A stretch of 64,000 bases of DNA from positions 1,364,001 to 1,428,000 of the forward strand of contig NZ_NBTM02000001.1 in NCBI RefSeq assembly GCF_002083135.2, read 5' to 3'. Both the position numbers and the translations under genes were made by a program. Below are positions 56,629 through 64,000 of this stretch, piece by piece. Source of the stretch: Aerococcus viridans (lineage in GTDB: Bacteria > Bacillota > Bacilli > Lactobacillales > Aerococcaceae). Position 1 is the first letter of the stretch, and the number at the start of each line of letters is the position of its first letter. The notes beneath the pieces are model-generated. The model was not told where the DNA came from, made no database searches, and saw only the letters and a program-made list of their open reading frames with translations.

Positions 56629-58077
56629 ATGGGTTTATATATTTTTTATGGGATTTTAATTCTTTTCGTGCTAAATACCATCGCCGCAGTTATTACCGTC
56701 CTTAGACAAGACCGTCCTGTGGCGACTATTTGGGCTTGGCTACTGGTCCTTATACTGCTACCGGGTGTAGGGTTTATCATTTACTACTTTGTTGGTCGAA
56801 AGATTTCCGACCAAAATATCTTTAGGATCCGAAACCAAGAAGTTTATGGATTGAACGGATTAAAAGATAAGTACCTAAATGACAAGGGTAAACAGAAAAA
56901 TGTTGACCATTATCCGCGTGGTATTCAAAAGATGATGCGTGTCTTGTTTAAGAGTGACTATTCAATCTTGACTGAAAACAATCATGTCGAAATCTTTATT
57001 GATGGTCGAAAAAAAATGGACAGACTAGTAGAAGATATTTATGCCGCAACAGATTCTGTGCATGTCCAATACTACATCTTTACTGATGATGAAGTGGGCA
57101 TGCGGGTAGTAGACGCTTTAGTTGACCGAGCCAAAGCGGGATTAGAGGTCAAGCTGATGGCTGACGCAGTAGGTAGTCGTCGGCTAAGTAAGAAATCAGT
57201 CAAACGCATGGAAGAGGCAGGGGTACAGTTTGAAAGTTTCTTCTCAAAAAGTCCCTTCTTTATTTTTAATTTTCGCCTAAATTGGCGTAATCACCGTAAG
57301 ATTGTAGTAATCGATGGTTTAGTCGGTTACGTAGGGGGCTTTAATGTTGCCAAAGAATATATTGGTAAAGGACCTTTAGGTTATTGGCGTGATACCCATT
57401 TTCGTCTAACAGGCGATGCCGTCAAAACCTTACAAAGCCGTTTTATGGTAGACTGGTTTGCTTCTAAGAAAGCTAAACCAAGTGATTTTGACCATGAATA
57501 CTTTCCAGAGCCCGAAATTACTGGGGACACTGCTATGCAGATTGTCTCATCAGGTCCAGACGAAGAATCTGACCAAATAAAAATGGGCTACCTACAAATG
57601 ATCAATATCGCTGAAGAATATATTTATATTCAAACACCTTATTTTATTCCGGATGAAGCCGTATTTGAGGCAGTTGAAATGGCGGCTTTATCAGGCGTGG
57701 AAGTACATATCATGATTCCGTCAAAACCTGACCACCCATTAGTTTATCGAGCAACGGAATACTACGTAAAATCCTTATTAAAGTCTGGGGTACATATCCA
57801 TAAATATCGTGACGATGGTTTTTTACATGCCAAAACATTGTGCGTCGATGGTCATATAGCTAGCGTTGGTACAGCAAACTTTGATATTCGAAGCTTTGCT
57901 TTGAATTTTGAAATCAATGCCTTTGTATATGACCGTAAACTTGTTGCTCAACTAGAAGAAATTTTTCAAAATGACCTAAAAGAATCTACACAAGTAGATA
58001 TGGATTATTTTAAAAACCAAACAAAATGGAAGAAATTCCGCCAAGGGTTCTCGAGATTGTTCTCACCAGTTTTATAA
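56629..58077 (+). CDS. cls: Cardiolipin synthase
   Basis: Product of 482 residues, starting at the ATG after AAAAGGGGA; an earlier start would lie within the terminator hairpin. Two N-terminal membrane segments (phospholipase D nuclease N-terminal type), then two HKD motifs: NHRKIVVIDGLVGYVGG and LHAKTLCVDGHIASVGTAN. Joins two phosphatidylglycerols into cardiolipin. Single-gene unit. Confidence 0.95.
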   Translation: MGLYIFYGILILFVLNTIAAVITVLRQDRPVATIWAWLLVLILLPGVGFIIYYFVGRKISDQNIFRIRNQEVYGLNGLKDKYLNDKGKQKNVDHYPRGIQKMMRVLFKSDYSILTENNHVEIFIDGRKKMDRLVEDIYAATDSVHVQYYIFTDDEVGMRVVDALVDRAKAGLEVKLMADAVGSRRLSKKSVKRMEEAGVQFESFFSKSPFFIFNFRLNWRNHRKIVVIDGLVGYVGGFNVAKEYIGKGPLGYWRDTHFRLTGDAVKTLQSRFMVDWFASKKAKPSDFDHEYFPEPEITGDTAMQIVSSGPDEESDQIKMGYLQMINIAEEYIYIQTPYFIPDEAVFEAVEMAALSGVEVHIMIPSKPDHPLVYRATEYYVKSLLKSGVHIHKYRDDGFLHAKTLCVDGHIASVGTANFDIRSFALNFEINAFVYDRKLVAQLEEIFQNDLKESTQVDMDYFKNQTKWKKFRQGFSRLFSPVL

Positions 58078-58087
58078 TAGGTAAAAT

Positions 58088-58119
58088 AAAAAACCAGCTA
58101 TCTGATTAGCTGGTTTTTT
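58088..58119. terminator. Bidirectional terminator after cls
   Basis: AAAAAACCAGCTA and TAGCTGGTTTTTT around TCTGAT. Confidence 0.88.
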
Positions 58120-58157
58120 GCGGTGTTATGAAATTGTTGGTGATAACGATGATTAAT

Positions 58158-58550
58158 TTAATCATCATAAACAGAACGAACAGCCATGATTTCATCGACT
58201 TTAATAATCCGCATCACATCGTTATCAACGTCTTCAAATAGGACAATGTCTTTATCTGTATATTTTGACCGAAAGATACCAAATAAAATATCTTTGGTGT
58301 TGATAGAACCGATTTGACGGGTAACGGTAATATATAGGGGTTCAGCTAATTCGTTTGAATAGTTAATGTGTTTGATAATGTCTTTGATTGGCATAATGGT
58401 TGTCAATACGTTGCTTTCCTTTTTCGCTTTGCGCTCTTCACTATTGAAAGAAAGGATATTTGACTGGCTAGTTTGTTCAGCTTCAAGCAACATTGGATCA
58501 ACGGGGATGAATAGACTACGGATTGATTGATAAGATAATGGGTTTTGCAT
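58158..58550 (-). CDS. SOS-controlled small protein, possibly YolD-like
   Basis: Product of 130 residues with AAGGAGG before the start. The C-terminal half (LYITVTRQIGSINTKDILFG, then MRIIKVDEIMAVRSV) resembles the beta-rich YolD-like family, often linked to SOS-induced DNA polymerases. The N-terminal part has no recognised domain. Its promoter is covered by three LexA-type boxes, so it is almost certainly DNA-damage induced. No Y-family polymerase gene is adjacent in this window. Function unknown. Confidence 0.6.
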   Translation of the reverse strand: MQNPLSYQSIRSLFIPVDPMLLEAEQTSQSNILSFNSEERKAKKESNVLTTIMPIKDIIKHINYSNELAEPLYITVTRQIGSINTKDILFGIFRSKYTDKDIVLFEDVDNDVMRIIKVDEIMAVRSVYDD

Positions 58551-58615
58551 GATATGCCTCCTTATATTTAACAGTAATCAAAACGATGGATACGAATTGA
58601 CGTAACTCGATTTAG

Positions 58616-58694
58616 CAAACGTCTGTTCGCTTTACAATTAATATTATAAAGAACATCTGTTCGGTATGCAAGTCTTTTTTCGAACGTCTGTTCA
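58616..58694 (-). promoter_or_regulatory. Promoter with three LexA (SOS) boxes
   Basis: CAAACGTCTGTTCG (58616-58629), AGAACATCTGTTCG (58650-58663) and CGAACGTCTGTTCA (58681-58694) match the Gram-positive SOS box CGAAC-N4-GTTCG with at most one change per arm. On the minus strand a promoter TTGCAT, 17 bp, TATAAT (58643-58671) is straddled: the middle box fills the spacer between -35 and -10. This is a textbook layout for LexA repression. Confidence 0.85.
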
Positions 58695-58795
58695 CTTTTT
58701 ACTTAGAAGCTTAAATATGGTATCATTCTAATTGAAAATTAATCCTAACATTAAAGAAAATCTTCAGGTCTTTGAGAAAAATACTTAAATTTGTG

Positions 58796-58801
58796 GTACT
58801 A
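58796..58801 (+). promoter_or_regulatory. Extended -10 of gmk-rpoZ
   Basis: TG-G-TACTAT, 40 bases before the gmk start, with TTGAGA 19 bases upstream as a possible -35. Confidence 0.5.
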
Positions 58802-58840
58802 TTAATGCTATATCAAAATGTGAAGGGTGAAAGGTGTTCT

Positions 58841-59473
58841 ATGAAATCGAAAGGACTATTAGTTGTATTATCCGGTCCCTCTGGAGTGGGGAAGGGAACA
58901 GTGCGACAAGCGCTGTTCGAGACTGATACAAATCATGATCAGTTTTATTATTCAGTTTCTGCAACAACCCGACAACCGCGCCCGGGCGAAGTAGATGGAA
59001 AAGATTACTTCTTTGTATCGCGCGACCAATTCGAAGGTATGATTGAAGACGAACGTTTGTTGGAGTATGCTGAATATGTAGGCAACTACTATGGAACACC
59101 CCTTCAATACGTTGAAGAAATGACTGACCAAGGTAAGGATGTTTTCCTTGAAATAGAGGTTCAAGGTGCATTGCAGGTTAAAAGACGTATGCCAGATGGG
59201 GTATTCATTTTTCTTGCACCGCCTACTATGCATGAGTTAGAATCTAGAATAGTTAACCGTGGTACCGACGCGCCAGAAGTCATTGAAAAACGGATGCATC
59301 AAGCACGTGAAGAGTTACAATTGGTTACGCAATACGACTATGTTGTTGAAAATGACAATGTAGACTCAGCAGTTGAACGAATTCAAACCATCATAAATGC
59401 TGAGCATTTAAAGACTGACCGCTTTGTCGACGATATTGTAGAAAATTACTTAAAGGAAGGCGACGAAAAATAA
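58841..59473 (+). CDS. gmk: Guanylate kinase
   Basis: Product of 210 residues, starting at the ATG after GAAAGGTG; the longer frame from 58772 covers the promoter. P-loop [12 protein letters not shown], then [20 protein letters not shown] and the GMP-binding region. Phosphorylates GMP to GDP. Overlaps rpoZ by one base (TAATG). Confidence 0.95.
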   Translation: MKSKGLLVVLSGPSGVGKGTVRQALFETDTNHDQFYYSVSATTRQPRPGEVDGKDYFFVSRDQFEGMIEDERLLEYAEYVGNYYGTPLQYVEEMTDQGKDVFLEIEVQGALQVKRRMPDGVFIFLAPPTMHELESRIVNRGTDAPEVIEKRMHQAREELQLVTQYDYVVENDNVDSAVERIQTIINAEHLKTDRFVDDIVENYLKEGDEK

Positions 59474-59685
59474 TGATTATCTATCCATCAATTGACAAAT
59501 TATTAGACCGCATCGACTCAAAATACTCATTAGTATCAATTGCAGCAAAACGCGCAACTGAATTACAAGTTGAGAAAAACCCAATGTTAAGTGAATACCA
59601 ATCACCTAAATTTGTGGGTCAAGCTTTAGAAGAAATCGCTTCTAATGACCTAGTGATTGACCCAGATTCACTATCACAAAACTAG
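59473..59685 (+). CDS. rpoZ: RNA polymerase omega subunit
   Basis: Product of 70 residues: [31 protein letters not shown] and KFVGQALEEIA are the conserved omega elements. Supports assembly of the beta' subunit. Translationally coupled to gmk, as in most firmicutes. Confidence 0.94.
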   Translation: MIIYPSIDKLLDRIDSKYSLVSIAAKRATELQVEKNPMLSEYQSPKFVGQALEEIASNDLVIDPDSLSQN

Positions 59686-59715
59686 TCATAGTTTTGACAA
59701 ACATAAACTTCAATT

Positions 59716-59748
59716 AAGCCAAGTAGCTTCCCGTTGCTTGGTTTTTTT
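59716..59748 (+). terminator. Terminator of gmk-rpoZ
   Basis: GCCAAG and CTTGG with further pairing around TTCCCG, then a run of seven T. Confidence 0.75.
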
Positions 59749-59795
59749 GCTTATTCAATCTGGACAGACGAAGTGACTATGCTATTGAAATATAC

Positions 59796-59833
59796 GAAAA
59801 AAGAGATGTGACCATCAAAATGAGCACACCTCT
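59796..59833 (-). terminator. Terminator of guaD
   Basis: On the minus strand AGAGGTGTG pairs with CACATCTCT (one G-T pair), then TTTTTT. Confidence 0.7.
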
Positions 59834-59849
59834 AATTATCAATTGAACA

Positions 59850-61214
59850 TTATCTTTCAAATACTAATTTACCTTGAACATATACTTGTTGGATATTGGC
59901 TTGGTTAGCTAAATATAGGATCTTTTCAAAGGTTTGTCCTAGGTCTTCAAAGACACCAAATCCTTGGATACGATTTTCCTTGACTGTGGTATCAATTACT
60001 TGGAAATCAGCAGCATAGCCTTCTTTGATTAAACCAATTGGTAAGTCAAGGGCTTCACCACCACCAAGTGTAGCGAGAGAAAAGGCTTCTACAACAGAAA
60101 TGCGAGAATCTGGCACACCACGTTTGGCTTGCGGTAAACGGGTATCAACACCGTCTTCTAATTGACGTGAGCTCATCACAGCTTGTTTAATCCCGTCATA
60201 TAGAGACGGTGAGAAGCCACCGGAAATATCTGTTCCTAAGCCAACTTGTACGTCTAATTCTTTTAGGTGTTTAATGGGAATAATACTGTTAGCAAAATAA
60301 ACGTTAGAAATAGGGCAGTGGGCAACTGCTGTTTGGTTTTCTGCAAAAATCGCAGCATCATCGTCATTGATAAAGTTAGAATGGGCCATGACTGATTTTT
60401 TGCCGAATAAACCAAAGTCTCTAAGCGCTTCTGTGTCAGTTTTACCAAAGCGTTCATAAGTAAAATCATGTTCCCATTGGCCTTCACTACAGTGGGTATG
60501 GACATGAGTATCATATTTTTGTGCTAATGCGCCTAAACCTGCCAAGGCCTCATCAGTACAAGACGGGGCAAACCGTGGCATGACAACAGGGTAAACGCCT
60601 TGGATGACGTCTTTCCCGAAGGATCTCACTTCTTGGATGAATTCTTCGGTTTCTTTTAAGGCGATTTCTGTTGACACATCTCGGTAGAAATCAGGGTTAC
60701 CTTGTGGATCGTCCATGACAACTTTACCAACTAAGGCGCGTTGTCCTTTTTCTGCGGCAATCTTAACCAATTCAAAAGATGATTCTTTGTGAATAGTCCC
60801 GAAATAAAGGGCAGTAGTGGTGCCACGAGCGAGTAAGGTCGCCACTAAGTCTGCGTAAACTTCTTTCGCGAAGTCAACGTCTTTATATTTAGCTTCTAAT
60901 GGAAAAGTGTGTTCATTTAACCAAACATCTAATGGGGCGTCTAAAGCAATCCCGGCCTGTGGCCATTGAGGTGCATGGATATGGGTATCAATGAAACCTG
61001 GTAATAAGTATTGACCGTCTGGTAGACGAATTAAAGTGCCACGTTCTTCAAATAGTTGAATGAGGGGGATGTAATCACCGTCATCAGCCGGTACAATTCT
61101 ATCGATCACACCATCTTGATTAATGGTAATGAGTGCATCTTCTTGGTATGCCAGTTGACCATGTGCTGGCGTATGAAAATAAGTTGCTAAAATGGCTTTT
61201 TCTAATCCAATCAT
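59850..61214 (-). CDS. guaD: Guanine deaminase
   Basis: Product of 454 residues with AAAGGGAG before the start. Amidohydrolase metal-site motifs in order: DTHIHAPQWPQ, HVHTHCSEG, MAHSNFIND and LGTDISGG. PGFIDTHIHAPQWPQAG is typical of GuaD. Converts guanine to xanthine in purine salvage. Lies between rpoZ and priA, breaking the usual gmk-rpoZ-priA run. Possible PurR boxes lie upstream. Confidence 0.9.
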   Translation of the reverse strand: MIGLEKAILATYFHTPAHGQLAYQEDALITINQDGVIDRIVPADDGDYIPLIQLFEERGTLIRLPDGQYLLPGFIDTHIHAPQWPQAGIALDAPLDVWLNEHTFPLEAKYKDVDFAKEVYADLVATLLARGTTTALYFGTIHKESSFELVKIAAEKGQRALVGKVVMDDPQGNPDFYRDVSTEIALKETEEFIQEVRSFGKDVIQGVYPVVMPRFAPSCTDEALAGLGALAQKYDTHVHTHCSEGQWEHDFTYERFGKTDTEALRDFGLFGKKSVMAHSNFINDDDAAIFAENQTAVAHCPISNVYFANSIIPIKHLKELDVQVGLGTDISGGFSPSLYDGIKQAVMSSRQLEDGVDTRLPQAKRGVPDSRISVVEAFSLATLGGGEALDLPIGLIKEGYAADFQVIDTTVKENRIQGFGVFEDLGQTFEKILYLANQANIQQVYVQGKLVFER

Positions 61215-61264
61215 GTTGTGCTCCCTTTAAATAAAAATATTTCCTTCTTTCTCATTTTAAGATA

Positions 61265-61372
61265 AATTAACGAACAAGTAAATAGATTTAAAGTTGAATG
61301 TTCGTAAATAAAATATAATATTTCAAATTAATCAGTATCTATTTACAAAAAGGATAAATTAACGAACAAATA
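61265..61372 (-). promoter_or_regulatory. Possible PurR boxes upstream of guaD
   Basis: AACGAACAAG (CGAAC at 61271) and AATGTTCGT (GTTCG at 61300) form an inverted pair of PurBox-like sequences with 24 bases between the cores, near the spacing used by the Gram-positive PurR. A third copy, AACGAACAAA, lies at 61361-61370. The purine role of guaD supports the call. Confidence 0.45.
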
Positions 61373-61473
61373 TACAAAGCAAAAGCGAAAATGTATGTCA
61401 TAGGCAATTAATGTTAAATTCCAACCAATTACTATACAATAGATAGATGAATACGATGAAGGAGGCGACTGGA

Positions 61474-63891
61474 ATGGTTGAGGCAAATGTAATAGAAGTG
61501 ATTGTGGACGTCCCCACCATGCAGACGGACCATCCTTTTGAATACCAAATCCCAGAAGAAATGGTGGATATTATTCAACCAGGTATGCGGGTACAAGTCC
61601 CATTTGGCAGTCGAAACCTCTTAGGTTATGTCATTTCCCCAGCTAAAGCTACCGCCGATTTTGAAGGCAAATTGAAGCCAATCACTGCACTTTTAGACGA
61701 TGAACCGGTTTTAAACGCGGAAATGTTGCAATTAGGTAAGGATATGGCCAAGCAAAACTTTTGTTTCTTAGTTGAAGCCTATCACACCATGCTGCCTAAC
61801 TTGCTCAAGGTAAATTATGAAAAGTTCTTCCTGCCAACCCCTGAAATTTCCTATCTGGACCATCAGCAATACTTTGATGACCTCAGTGAAATCGCCTGGT
61901 CTGAAGCCGAAAAAAGGGGAATTCTCGCCGAGTTGATAGCCCTTAAAAACAAAGGTCACCTGTCCATAGACTATCGGGTAGAAGACCGTAAACGCTATAA
62001 AACGGAAAAATGGGTACAACCACTGATGGACTTTGACCAACTAGAGGAAGAAGTCACCAGCATCCGAAAAACAGCTAAGAAGCAACTTGCCTTGGTGGAA
62101 GTGTTAATGGAGCTTGACGGTAAGAAAGTACCGGCTAAATACCTAAGAGATGAATTTGACTTGCACACAGCTACCTTAAAAGCGGGTAGTGAAAAGGGTT
62201 GGTTAAAACTTTACGACCAACAAGTTAACCGTGATCCCTATGCAGATATTGCGATTGAAAAATCAGAAAAGTTACCCTTACAAGCCCAACAAGAAGCTGC
62301 CTTTAATGCTGTAAAAAAAGCCATGGACGAACATGAAGACCGGGTCTTCTTACTACAAGGGGTAACAGGATCAGGGAAGACAGAGGTCTACCTGCAACTG
62401 ATTCAAGAAGCCTTAGATAAAGATAAAGAAGCCATTTTACTGGTACCAGAAATTTCCTTAACCCCGCAAATGGTCAACCGGTTGAAAAGTCGCTTCGGGA
62501 ACCAAGTAGCGGTCTTGCATAGTCAATTATCAACAGGTGAACACTTTGATGAGTGGCGCAAATTAAAAAATGGCCAAGCTAAAATAGCTGTTGGGGCCCG
62601 GTCATCTATATTTGCACCATTAGACAATATCGGTTTGATTATTTTAGATGAAGAACATGAATCTACCTACAAACAGTCAGATAATCCTCGTTATCATGCA
62701 CGTGAAGTGGCCAAATGGCGGGCAGCTTACCACCATTCGCCCGTTATCCTAGGATCAGCAACCCCTAGTCTAGAATCTAGAGCACGAGCCCAAAATGGGG
62801 TTTATCAACTACTTGAAATGCCCGAACGGTCAAATCAAAAGCCACTACCGCCTGTTGAAATGATTGATATGCGTGAAGAATTTAAACATAAAAATTACTA
62901 TCAATTCTCACGGCAATTACGTGACCAAATGCAGGCTACAATGGACCGGGGCGAACAGGTTGCTTTGATGTTAAATCGGCGTGGTTTCGCCAATTTCATG
63001 CAATGCCGAGACTGTGGTTATACCTTCCAATGTCCAAATTGTGATGTATCACTGACTTACCATTATCATGACAAACAGTTGCAGTGTCATTATTGTGGCT
63101 TTAACCAACCACGGCCACAACGCTGTCCACATTGTGGTCAAACCCACTTACGGGAATTTGGTACGGGGACAGAAAAGGTGGAACAAGAAATTAATGAGCT
63201 GTTCCCGAATAGAACCGTGGCCCGAATGGATATGGATACCACCCGGCGTAAAGGGAGTCACGAACGGATATTAAAGCAAATTGCTGATAAAAAAGCAGAT
63301 ATTTTACTAGGTACCCAGATGATTGCCAAGGGGCTGGATTTTCCAAATATTACTTTAGTAGGCATTATCAATGCAGATACTACACTCTATCTGCCAGATT
63401 TTAGGGCAGCTGAACGGACTTTCCAGCTCTTGACTCAGATGTCAGGACGGGCAGGCCGTGGGGACCTAGACGGGCAAGTCTTGATTCAAACATATAATCC
63501 GGACCATTATGCCTTAACCTTGGCTAAAGATCATGATTATGACCGTTTCTATCAAACCGAAATGCAATACCGAAAACTCAACCAGTATTCGCCGTATTAC
63601 TACACTGTCCGCTTTACTATTTCTAATTTTGACGACCATACAACGCAAGCGACGGCTGCTAAGGTGGCTGCAATTTTACAGCAGGCTGACATTCATTCAA
63701 CCAAGGTGATTGGTCCCGCTCAGTCAACCATTTCAAGAATTAATAATCAATACTATTACCAACTCTTGTACCAGCACCGAGGCAACCAGGCCATCCAAGC
63801 TGTTTTGCAAGAAATTCAAGACAAGGCTCAAGATTGGTCTAAAGACAAAATTTACGTATCCATTGACGTAGACCCACAAACCTTCATGTAA
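61474..63891 (+). CDS. priA: Primosomal replication helicase PriA
   Basis: Product of 805 residues, starting at the ATG that follows AAGGAGG; an ATG-type start nine codons earlier precedes the ribosome site. N-terminal DNA-binding domain (HPFEYQIPEEM, VQVPFGSRNLLGYV), Walker A GVTGSGKTEVYLQ, DEEHESTYKQ, zinc ribbons CRDCGYTFQCPNCD and CHYCGF/CPHCG, and GTGTEKVEQEI. Restarts stalled replication forks. Confidence 0.95.
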   Translation: MVEANVIEVIVDVPTMQTDHPFEYQIPEEMVDIIQPGMRVQVPFGSRNLLGYVISPAKATADFEGKLKPITALLDDEPVLNAEMLQLGKDMAKQNFCFLVEAYHTMLPNLLKVNYEKFFLPTPEISYLDHQQYFDDLSEIAWSEAEKRGILAELIALKNKGHLSIDYRVEDRKRYKTEKWVQPLMDFDQLEEEVTSIRKTAKKQLALVEVLMELDGKKVPAKYLRDEFDLHTATLKAGSEKGWLKLYDQQVNRDPYADIAIEKSEKLPLQAQQEAAFNAVKKAMDEHEDRVFLLQGVTGSGKTEVYLQLIQEALDKDKEAILLVPEISLTPQMVNRLKSRFGNQVAVLHSQLSTGEHFDEWRKLKNGQAKIAVGARSSIFAPLDNIGLIILDEEHESTYKQSDNPRYHAREVAKWRAAYHHSPVILGSATPSLESRARAQNGVYQLLEMPERSNQKPLPPVEMIDMREEFKHKNYYQFSRQLRDQMQATMDRGEQVALMLNRRGFANFMQCRDCGYTFQCPNCDVSLTYHYHDKQLQCHYCGFNQPRPQRCPHCGQTHLREFGTGTEKVEQEINELFPNRTVARMDMDTTRRKGSHERILKQIADKKADILLGTQMIAKGLDFPNITLVGIINADTTLYLPDFRAAERTFQLLTQMSGRAGRGDLDGQVLIQTYNPDHYALTLAKDHDYDRFYQTEMQYRKLNQYSPYYYTVRFTISNFDDHTTQATAAKVAAILQQADIHSTKVIGPAQSTISRINNQYYYQLLYQHRGNQAIQAVLQEIQDKAQDWSKDKIYVSIDVDPQTFM

Positions 63892-63956
63892 AAAAAGCAA
63901 GTCATTTCAATCTAAACCTGACACTGATCAGCGAAAATCTCAGATTAAAATAATGG

Positions 63957-63991
63957 TATAATAGGAAGAAAGCACAGGATTTATTTAAAGG
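63957..63991 (+). promoter_or_regulatory. Promoter and ribosome site of the next gene at the window edge
   Basis: Extended -10 TGGTATAAT (hexamer 63957-63962) and AAAGGAG about 25 bases later. The start codon lies beyond the window. In firmicutes fmt usually follows priA. Confidence 0.5.
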
Positions 63992-64000
63992 AGACACAAT

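Noticed and set aside
58772-58840. Earlier start for guanylate kinase
   Set aside because: The extra 23 residues would be encoded by the promoter region, and the conserved protein begins [17 protein letters not shown].
1-64000. tRNA or rRNA genes and T-box leaders
   Set aside because: No cloverleaf with conserved TTCGA arm, rRNA stretch or T-box GGTGGTACCGCG pattern was noticed when reading both strands.

Overview
The window looks like the chromosome of a low-GC Gram-positive bacterium of the order Lactobacillales. Reasons: strong AGGAGG-type ribosome binding sites, extended -10 promoters, an LPxTG-anchored serine-rich surface protein with an accessory Sec locus, an arginine deiminase operon, an RNase J2-type nuclease, and the firmicute gene orders comEA-comEC-holA-rpsT and gmk-rpoZ-priA. 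A catalase-type manganese enzyme next to an arc operon would fit an Aerococcus-like genus. This is inference from gene content, not a species call.

Layout. 1-6656: the 3' end of a giant serine-rich repeat adhesin (over 2,200 codons of Ser-Ala-Ser-Glu/Val/Thr repeats, then LPNTG and a membrane anchor). 6785-8303: a decayed ISL3-type element. 8476-20125: the export and glycosylation locus for the adhesin, secY2-asp1-asp2-asp3-secA2-gtfA-gtfB-asp4-gtf3. 20134-21577: an IS3-type element. 21995-25407: a metal/oxidative-stress island (P1B-type ATPase, HMA metallochaperone, Dps, Crp/Fnr-type regulator) with two FNR-like boxes placed identically relative to -10 hexamers. 25642-26745: an IS30-type element. 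26920-34220: arginine deiminase operon arcA-arcB-arcD-arcC, a degenerate arginyl-tRNA synthetase paralogue and arcR, with a CRP-like operator and a cre site upstream. 34690-34957: a candidate structured RNA. 34959-44608: acetyltransferase, ATP-grasp ligase and esterase, rsmD-coaD, manganese catalase, comEA-comEC-holA. 44717-47389: rpsT and uvrB. 47534-48856: an AT-rich three-gene cassette with its own promoter. 48959-63891: housekeeping genes (PAP2 phosphatase, rpsO, pnp, asd, RNase J2, cardiolipin synthase, SOS-controlled small gene, gmk, rpoZ, guaD, priA). The window ends at the ribosome binding site of the next gene.

The most notable item is the cassette at 47534-48856: a protein with ADP-ribosyltransferase-type motifs, a small acidic protein, and a SecB-like chaperone, tightly coupled and in the same order as the CmdTAC toxin-antitoxin-chaperone anti-phage system of Escherichia coli. 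A SecB-like protein is unexpected in a Gram-positive and is best explained as a dedicated antitoxin chaperone. Other points of interest are the paired FNR-type boxes controlling the metal island, two Crp/Fnr proteins whose recognition helices match two different operators, the catalytically degenerate ArgRS in the arc operon, the candidate RNA at 34690, three SOS boxes over one promoter at 58616-58694, and a nested stem-loop in the pnp leader.
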